Below, one piece after another: positions 51,762 to 56,674 of a stretch of 56,674 nt of DNA; positions within the stretch are counted from its first letter, which is position 1; each line of letters starts with the position of its first letter. This DNA comes from Opitutales bacterium (GTDB lineage Bacteria > Verrucomicrobiota > Verrucomicrobiia > Opitutales > Oceanipulchritudinaceae). The notes under the pieces were generated by a model. It was not told the DNA's origin. It was given only the letters and a program-made list of their open reading frames with translations, and ran no database searches. The DNA lies in assembly GCA_020831525.1 (NCBI GenBank), contig JAFIGH010000023.1, forward strand, positions 1 through 56,674, written 5' to 3'. Made by a program: the position numbers and the translations under genes.

Positions 51762-52185
51762 TCACGGATTAGTGACCGCGGCGGGAAACTCCGCCGGGGT
51801 GACGGCGGGTACCGGGGAAAGGCGGAAGTCCCTTTTGCTCCGCGTGACGATGTAACGGACCCGCGCTTTCAAAGCTGCGGCAACTTGCAGGGCATCTTCA
51901 AAATCGGAGAGCGGCAGCACGCGCGCTGTCCGGGCAGCCGAAGAATCCACCGGGCACACTTCAAAGACCTCGAGGATTTCGTCTACAAAAAGTTCTGCCT
52001 CCTCCTTCCCGGCAGTTTTCAAACCAATACAGTGAAGGTTGGCCAGCGTGTGCCAAGCAATCCATGCCCTTCCAAGGTGCCGTTCGCACCAGTCGAGCAC
52101 CGCCTGGCTCTCGTCAACATGCTCCGCCCGCTTAAGCAGCACAATCCAAGCCCGGCCCCGTTGACAATGGCGCAGGGCCGCGCAT
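51762..52185 (-). pseudogene. Decayed PIN-domain (VapC-like) gene, frameshifted near its 5' end
   Basis: An intact frame of 126 residues (GTG 52142 to 51762) covers most of a PIN domain: LLKRAEHVDESQAVLDWCER, then DFEDALQVAAALKARVRYIV (the conserved C-terminal acidic pair) and TPAEFPAAV. The first strand with the first catalytic Asp is missing. It can be found upstream in another frame: MRGPAPLSTGPGLD (ATG 52185) would give LSTGPGLD joined to VLLKR if one T is removed near 52143, matching the usual LDTNVVLDVLLKR; the first Asp is then replaced by Ser. So the gene has both a frameshift and a lost active-site residue. There is no antitoxin gene beside it. Confidence 0.55.
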
Positions 52186-52195
52186 CCTCCCGATT

Positions 52196-54064
52196 GTGGA
52201 CACGGAACTTAGCTTCGATCTGCTATTCCGGATGGCGAACGACGCCGTCTTCGTCGCGGATGCGGTAGACGGCACCCTCCTCGCCGCGAACGAACGCGCC
52301 GAGGAGTGGACGGGCCGCAGCGCGGCGGACCTGCGCGACATTCCATTCACCGACATGGTCGCCGTGCAGGACCGGGCATGGGTCGAGTCCGCCCTGAACG
52401 CCAATAGCGACGACGGGACATTCGGTTTTATCGATGTCTCTCTCCAGCGCGCAGGCACCGCGCCCCTGCCCTGCGAACTGACTGCCCGCGCCGCATCCGC
52501 CGAAGGTCGGCGCGTGCACGTGATCGTCCTTCGCGACATCTCCGAGCGCATGCGTGCGATGGAGGACATCAACCTCCGCAACGAAGCCATTGCCAGCGTA
52601 GCCTCGGGCGTGACTATCGCTGACGCCCGCCACCCCGACCTTCCCCTCATTTACGTCAACCGCGGATTCGAACGCATCACTGGCTATTCCGCCAAGGAAG
52701 CGGTCGGACGCAGTTGCCGGTTCCTCCAGGCACACGACCGCGACCAGGACCAGCTCGACGTCCTGCGAAAAGCCCTGCGCGAAGGTGAGCCGTGCAATGT
52801 GCGCCTGCGCAACTACCGCAAGGACGGCTCCCTCTTTTGGAACGAACTGCACATCTCGCCGGTGCGAACGGCCGAGGGCGAACTGACCCACTTTATCGGC
52901 ATCCAAATCGATGTGACCGACCGCGTCCTTGACCGCTCGCGCCTCGAGGCCTCGGAGCGCCGCTACCGTCTCCTCGCCGACAGTATCGACGACGTCATCC
53001 TCCGCTTCCTCCCGGACGGCATGATCGACTACGCCTCGCCCTCGTGCGAACGCCTCCTCGGCATCGCCCCCGCTGACATCACAGGCCGTTCGGTTGCCGC
53101 TCTCATCCGTGGCGGCGACGAAGTGGCGCTCAGCGCGCGGTGGCGTGGGATCATCGAATCCGGAGAGAGTGTCACAACAACCTTCGAAATGTACGGGCGG
53201 GACGTTCCATCGCTGTGGGTCGAAGCGACGGAATCCCCCCTGCCGCTCGAAAGTGAGGACGCTCCGGCCCAAATCATCGCCGTCGTCCGCGATGTCACTC
53301 CCCGCGTGCAGGCCGCCGAAGAAATGCGGCGCGCCCTCGACAAGGAAAAGCAACTCAACGAAATCAAGACCCGCTTCATCCGTATGGTGAGCCATGAATT
53401 CCGCACTCCGATGACCGGCATCCGGGCCTCCGCCAGCTTCCTCCGCGACTACGGCGCTTCCGTCACGCCCGAGAAGCGCGAGCGCCACTTCGTCAATATC
53501 GAGAATGCCCTCAAACGCATGAACGACATGCTCGACGACGTGCTGTTTGTCAGCCGGGGCGAAGCCGGCAAAGTGCCCTTCGACCCAAAGCCTGTCGACC
53601 TCGCCGCGTTTTGCGAAAGCCTTCTCGAAGAGCTGCGCACGATCCATGGTACCCACAGAATCCGGTTCTCCACAGACCTTCCGCCGGGCGGCACCTACCG
53701 GCTCGATACCGCCCTCCTCAACCACATCCTCCACAATCTCCTCTCCAATGCGATCAAGTACTCCCCGTCCAGCGAGCCCGCCCGCTTCCATGTCGAGAAG
53801 GAAGGTACCGCCTTGCGCCTAACCGTCGAAGACCGGGGCATCGGCATTCCGGAGGAGGATCACGCCGATCTCTTCGAACCCTTCCACCGCGCGGGCAACG
53901 TGGGCACGGTCAAGGGCACCGGGCTCGGACTCTACATCGCGAAACGCTCCGCGGAATTGCACTCCGGCACAATCCGCTTTAGCTCCACCTTGGGCGAAGG
54001 ATCGCGCTTTGAGGTGACGCTTCCCGCCGAGACACAAACCGATTCCCGATCCACCACGCCATGA
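52196..54064 (+). CDS. LOV-domain sensor histidine kinase (PAS-LOV-PAS-HisKA-HATPase)
   Basis: This encodes 622 residues from a GTG at 52196, no membrane segments. PAS 1 covers ~5-118. Residues ~130-245 are a LOV domain: GRSCRFLQ with the photoactive Cys174, Arg175 and Gln178; NYRKDGSLFWN with the flavin-contacting Asn206 and Asn216; and FIGIQIDVTDR with the signalling Gln237. All residues needed for flavin photochemistry are present. PAS 3 covers ~252-370. HisKA has His400 in MVSHEFRTPMTGIR. HATPase: N-box LLSNAIKYS, G1 EDRGIGIP, G2 GTVKGTGLGLYI. So a soluble blue-light-responsive kinase. It overlaps its response regulator gene by four bases. Confidence 0.92.
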   Translation: MDTELSFDLLFRMANDAVFVADAVDGTLLAANERAEEWTGRSAADLRDIPFTDMVAVQDRAWVESALNANSDDGTFGFIDVSLQRAGTAPLPCELTARAASAEGRRVHVIVLRDISERMRAMEDINLRNEAIASVASGVTIADARHPDLPLIYVNRGFERITGYSAKEAVGRSCRFLQAHDRDQDQLDVLRKALREGEPCNVRLRNYRKDGSLFWNELHISPVRTAEGELTHFIGIQIDVTDRVLDRSRLEASERRYRLLADSIDDVILRFLPDGMIDYASPSCERLLGIAPADITGRSVAALIRGGDEVALSARWRGIIESGESVTTTFEMYGRDVPSLWVEATESPLPLESEDAPAQIIAVVRDVTPRVQAAEEMRRALDKEKQLNEIKTRFIRMVSHEFRTPMTGIRASASFLRDYGASVTPEKRERHFVNIENALKRMNDMLDDVLFVSRGEAGKVPFDPKPVDLAAFCESLLEELRTIHGTHRIRFSTDLPPGGTYRLDTALLNHILHNLLSNAIKYSPSSEPARFHVEKEGTALRLTVEDRGIGIPEEDHADLFEPFHRAGNVGTVKGTGLGLYIAKRSAELHSGTIRFSSTLGEGSRFEVTLPAETQTDSRSTTP

Positions 54065-54798
54065 CGAACATCCTTGTTATCGAAGACGACGAACAGGTCC
54101 GCCTTCCCCTCGTCGACCTCCTCGAAGCCAACGGTTTTTCCGTGGAAACGGCCGAAAACGGGCGCGCCGGCATCGAAGCCGCCCGCAAGAGCACGCCGGA
54201 CCTCATCGTCTGCGACATCATGATGCCCGAGGTCGACGGCTACGGCGTTTTCGAAGCCCTCCAGGCCGATCCCTCCACCGCCGTCGTGCCCTTCCTTTTC
54301 CTCTCCGCAAAGACGGACCCGGCGGATATCCGCGAGGGACTCGGCCTCGGTGCCGACGACTACCTCACCAAGCCGTTCCAGCCCCGCGACCTGCTCGACG
54401 CCATCCGCACACGACTGGAGAGATATGAGCGTATTTCCAATGCCGCCACGACGATCAACGAGGAAAACGAATACGACCAGATCTTCATCAAGGACGGCGA
54501 CAGTTGCTGGTTCGTGGAATACGAGAAACTCCGCCTCCTCGAGAGCGAGGACAATTACGTGCGCTTCTTCTTCGACAACGAAAAACCTCTTATCAGCCGT
54601 ACGCTCAACTACATGGAACAGCGCCTGCCCGCCCGCCTCTTCTTCCGCGCCAACCGCAAACAAATGATCAACCTCAAGTGGATCAAAAACATCCAGCCGT
54701 GGTTCAACGGCGGTTTGCTCGTCACCCTCAAAGACGGCGAAAAAGTGCAGATGTCCCGCCGCGCCGCCCAGACCTTCAAGTCGAAGATGGGGATCTGA
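54061..54798 (+). CDS. LytTR-type response regulator (REC + LytTR)
   Basis: This encodes 245 residues. REC domain 1-~120: acidic pair Asp9/Asp10, phosphoacceptor Asp52 in LIVCDIMMPEVDG, Lys104 in YLTKPF. The C-terminal LytTR domain (~145-245) has LRLLESEDNYVRFFF, LPARLFFRANRKQMINL and the LKDGEKVQMSRR strand. LytTR proteins bind tandem 9-12-bp sites to activate transcription. The 4-bp overlap with the LOV kinase marks it as the cognate partner. The regulated genes are not evident; the next gene on the strand is the GbsR-like regulator 225 bp later. Confidence 0.94.
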   Translation: MTNILVIEDDEQVRLPLVDLLEANGFSVETAENGRAGIEAARKSTPDLIVCDIMMPEVDGYGVFEALQADPSTAVVPFLFLSAKTDPADIREGLGLGADDYLTKPFQPRDLLDAIRTRLERYERISNAATTINEENEYDQIFIKDGDSCWFVEYEKLRLLESEDNYVRFFFDNEKPLISRTLNYMEQRLPARLFFRANRKQMINLKWIKNIQPWFNGGLLVTLKDGEKVQMSRRAAQTFKSKMGI

Positions 54799-54936
54799 AG
54801 GGGCGCCCCGTGGCTCCGGAGCTTGCTCCGGCCCGCCGGTGCCAACGGATCCATCCGCGGCTCTTTTCCGCCGCAGGCGCGGGCAAACCCGCACGCCCAC
54901 GATTCGCCCCCGTGGCGTCGGAGCTTGCTCCGGCCC
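54799..54936. repeat. Two REP-like GGAGC-TT-GCTCC hairpin repeats
   Basis: 27-bp copies at 54808-54834 and 54910-54936 (CCGTGG then CGGAGCTTGCTCCGGCCC) are in the same orientation, 102 bp apart, with 2 mismatches. Each contains the 12-bp palindrome GGAGCTTGCTCC, extended by CC/GG, that forms a short hairpin. The arrangement resembles REP doublets of the kind acted on by RAYT proteins such as the one at the left edge, but that pairing is inference. Confidence 0.6.
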
Positions 54937-54985
54937 CCGGCACACGCAAAAGAGACCCCATCGTGGAAATCCACCAATTTTTCCC

Positions 54986-55020
54986 TTGACCTGCATCTAT
55001 AACTTCTGAAGATACAGAAA
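54986..55020 (+). promoter_or_regulatory. Promoter and inverted-repeat operator of the GbsR-like gene
   Basis: TTGACC at 54986-54991 is a fair -35. An inverted repeat TTCTG-AAGATA-CAGAA (18 bases with flanks, CTTCTGAAGATACAGAAA, 55003-55020) covers the -10 region and ends two bases before ATG 55023, so binding would block transcription. A related element follows the gene. Confidence 0.55.
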
Positions 55021-55022
55021 TA

Positions 55023-55547
55023 ATGAATCTTCATCCCACAGCGCAAAAGTTCATTGTCCACTGGGGCGAGATGGGCACGCGCTGGGGCATCAATCGATCC
55101 GTGGCGCAGATCCACGCGCTGTTGTACCTCTCGCCGGAACCGCTCGCCGCCGACGAGATCGTGGAAACCCTTGCCATTGCGCGGTCGAACGTGAGCACCG
55201 GTCTTCGCGAGTTGCAGACATGGGGTCTTGTGCGCGCGACCCAGGTGCTCGGCGACCGGCGCGACCGGTTTTCCACCGCCACCGACGTCTGGGAACTCTT
55301 TCGGGTGATTCTGCGCGAGCGCAAGCGGCGCGAACTCGATCCCACGCTGGCCGTCCTGCGCGAATGCGTGGCCGAGGCCAAAGCCGCCCCCGCCCCTGCG
55401 CTTCCCCATCTCGACAAGCGTCTCGGCGCGATGCTCGAATACATGGAACTGGCCGACTCATGGGGCGAGCGCGCGGCCCGCCTCGAGCCCGCCAAGCTCC
55501 GCCGCCTCGCCAAACTCGGCGACTCCATCTTCAAGCTCGCAGAGTAA
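55023..55547 (+). CDS. GbsR/MarR-family transcriptional regulator
   Basis: This encodes 174 residues. It is a winged-helix protein of the GbsR type: start HPTAQKFIVHWGEMGTRWGI, HTH at ~28-80 (SPEPLAADEIVETLAIARSN, VSTGLRELQTWGLVR), wing DRRDRFSTATDVWELFR, then two C-terminal dimerisation helices. GbsR-like proteins in this phylum often precede small ORFs and epimerase genes and their ligand is unknown. An inverted repeat directly upstream and a similar one downstream suggest autoregulation and control of the following genes. Confidence 0.87.
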   Translation: MNLHPTAQKFIVHWGEMGTRWGINRSVAQIHALLYLSPEPLAADEIVETLAIARSNVSTGLRELQTWGLVRATQVLGDRRDRFSTATDVWELFRVILRERKRRELDPTLAVLRECVAEAKAAPAPALPHLDKRLGAMLEYMELADSWGERAARLEPAKLRRLAKLGDSIFKLAE

Positions 55548-55571
55548 GCTGCCGTTATTTTTCCTTCTTTA

Positions 55572-55589
55572 TTTCTGTTAATCCTGAAA
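55572..55589 (+). promoter_or_regulatory. Second operator-like inverted repeat
   Basis: TTTCTGTTAATCCTGAAA shares the plan of the element at 55003-55020 (TTTCTG-N6-CAGAAA-like), with one half-site mismatch. It is 25 bases after the GbsR-like gene and 11 bases before ATG 55601 of the small ORF. It lies inside the longer palindrome TTATTTC...GAAATAA. Confidence 0.5.
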
Positions 55590-55600
55590 TAACAAAAAAT

Positions 55601-55732
55601 ATGAATATGCACTTCTTCAACATGTTCAACTTCGAAAAGATGCGCCGGAAGGGCCAGGCACGCCGCCCGAAGGCCGGGAATGAGGCGGAGCCGGCGGTTG
55701 TGCCCGCGCGGGCCGACGCTGTCGAAACCTGA
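55601..55732 (+). CDS. Small 43-residue protein of unknown function
   Basis: ATG 55601 to the stop at 55730-55732. Product: amphipathic Phe/Met-rich start (MNMHFFNMFNFEKM), then a basic stretch RRKGQARRPKAG and an Ala/Val-rich end. The N-terminal aromatic helix could touch a membrane. It sits between an operator-like repeat and an epimerase gene 22 bp downstream. Coding status is uncertain, but position and start context favour it. Confidence 0.45.
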   Translation: MNMHFFNMFNFEKMRRKGQARRPKAGNEAEPAVVPARADAVET

Positions 55733-55754
55733 TCAAGAAGAGAGGAAGACCGTC

Positions 55755-56674
55755 ATGAAAATCATCTTATCCGGAGGCAGCGGCCAAGTGGGCCGCCTTC
55801 TCAGCCGTGCGTTTGTCCGTGAGGGACATGAGTGCGTGATCCTTACCCGCGGGACAGGCCGCAGCTTAGAAACGGAACCGTACCCGGGGGAAACCGGTCG
55901 CGTGCGGTTTGTCGCATGGGACGGACACACCCGCGGACCGTGGTGCGCCGAAGTGGACGGCGCGGACGTGGTCATCAACCTCGCCGGTCGAAGCGTCGAC
56001 TGCCGCTACACGGAAGCAAACCTACGGGACATGCTGCGTTCGCGCACCGAGTCGACACGTGTCATCGGAGAGGCTATCGCGAACGCGAACAAGCCACCCC
56101 AACTGTGGCTCCAGGCGTCGACGGCAACGATCTACGCCCACCGGTTTGATGCGGCCAATGATGAAATCACGGGAATCATCGGCGGCAGTGAACCGGGAGT
56201 GCCCAAGCATTGGAAACGGAGCGTCGAAATCGGCCAAGCGTGGGAGGCGGCTCTCTTCGAAGCCCCCACCCCCGCAACCCGCCGCGTGGCCATGCGTTCG
56301 GCCATGGTGATGAGCCCGGATGCGGGTGGAATATTCGACGCGTTCGCGACGCTCTGCCGCTTTGGCATGGGTCATCTCGGAGATGGAAAGGCCTACGTCT
56401 CGTGGATCCACGAACATGATTTCGTCGCCGCCGTGCGCTTTCTTATGGACGAGAGTGCAGTGGACGGCGTCGTCAACCTCGCCTCGCCGAATCCGCTCCC
56501 GAACAAAGCATTCATCGGCGCGGTCCATGCGGCGCTCGGGCGACGGTGGTCGGTCCAGGCACCGGCATGGCTTCTTGAAATCGGTGCTTTCTTCCGGCGC
56601 ACCGAGACGGAACTTCTCTTAACCCAACTTCCCGCGCTTTTTTGGCGTGAACCGCAGTTTTCTGCGGTTTTGCC
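55755..56674 (+). CDS. TIGR01777-type NAD-dependent epimerase (SDR39U1-like), 3' end cut by window
   Basis: The frame is open from ATG 55755 to the right edge (306 residues). A GAGAGGAAG ribosome site precedes the start. The N-terminal Rossmann motif is ILSGGSGQVGRLL (GxSGxxG). VINLAGRSVDCRYTEANLRD and the LRSRTESTRVIGEAI segment are the hallmarks of this SDR family; WLQASTATIYAH provides the Ser/Tyr region. Function in bacteria is not established. The C-terminal DUF1731 segment is partly visible (NPLPNKAFIGAVHAALG) and would end just outside the window. Confidence 0.9.
   Translation, partial: MKIILSGGSGQVGRLLSRAFVREGHECVILTRGTGRSLETEPYPGETGRVRFVAWDGHTRGPWCAEVDGADVVINLAGRSVDCRYTEANLRDMLRSRTESTRVIGEAIANANKPPQLWLQASTATIYAHRFDAANDEITGIIGGSEPGVPKHWKRSVEIGQAWEAALFEAPTPATRRVAMRSAMVMSPDAGGIFDAFATLCRFGMGHLGDGKAYVSWIHEHDFVAAVRFLMDESAVDGVVNLASPNPLPNKAFIGAVHAALGRRWSVQAPAWLLEIGAFFRRTETELLLTQLPALFWREPQFSAVL

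Noticed and set aside
1-56674. CRISPR array, tRNA or rRNA genes
   Set aside because: No regularly spaced direct repeats and no tRNA-like TPC-loop and acceptor pairs were found by reading both strands; a tRNAscan or Infernal run would be decisive.

Overview
The window is a GC-rich chromosomal segment from a Gram-negative bacterium, most likely a marine-type Verrucomicrobiota of class Opitutae (Puniceicoccales/Opitutales). The evidence is two very long TonB-dependent receptors whose mature N-termini carry an LPEFVVDAS segment followed by RGYRATNT, a three-gene transhydrogenase operon, a Gld-type ABC exporter with a DUF4340 partner, short EF-Ts, and secreted proteins that share a Trp/Tyr-rich C-terminal module. 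The taxonomic call is inference. I saw no rRNA, tRNA, CRISPR array, prophage or complete insertion sequence.

Layout. 1-0.4 kb (-): a REP-associated tyrosine transposase cut by the window edge. 0.5-3.4 kb (-): TonB-like protein, RluA-type pseudouridine synthase, small exported protein, 4-TM holin-like membrane protein. 3.5-6.4 kb (-): pntAA-pntAB-pntB. 6.6-8.7 kb: GT4 glycosyltransferase and a divergent LamG-like protein. 8.7-10.3 kb (-): exported serpin. 10.5-16.6 kb (+): GAF histidine kinase, hemH, CcsA/HemX-like protein, hemA, MFS transporter. 17.0-18.4 kb (-): rpsB-tsf. 18.7-27.9 kb (+): birA, a GldA/GldF/GldG-like ABC system, DUF4340 protein, large AsmA-like protein. 27.9-31.2 kb (+): a separately encoded protease prodomain and a secreted metzincin.

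31.3-50.4 kb (+) looks like a glycan-acquisition locus without a SusD homologue: GH130 enzyme, TonB-dependent receptor A, a secreted protein of unknown fold, receptor B (paralogue of A), two paralogous secreted (alpha/alpha)-toroid/beta-sandwich proteins that may be unassigned polysaccharide lyases, and a 1699-residue exported protein made of two ~774-residue tandem units. The repeated pairs suggest growth by serial duplication. Six exported proteins of the window (serpin, metalloprotease and four proteins of this locus) end in the same Trp/Tyr-rich module, which I regard as a likely shared surface-targeting or anchoring domain.

50.8-56.7 kb: an AEC-family transporter, a decayed PIN-domain gene, a translationally coupled two-component pair in which the kinase has an intact LOV blue-light sensor and the regulator a LytTR DNA-binding domain, a pair of REP-like hairpins, and a GbsR/MarR regulator followed by a 43-residue protein and a TIGR01777-type epimerase cut by the right edge. 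Two similar 18-bp inverted repeats flank the GbsR-like gene and are probable operators.
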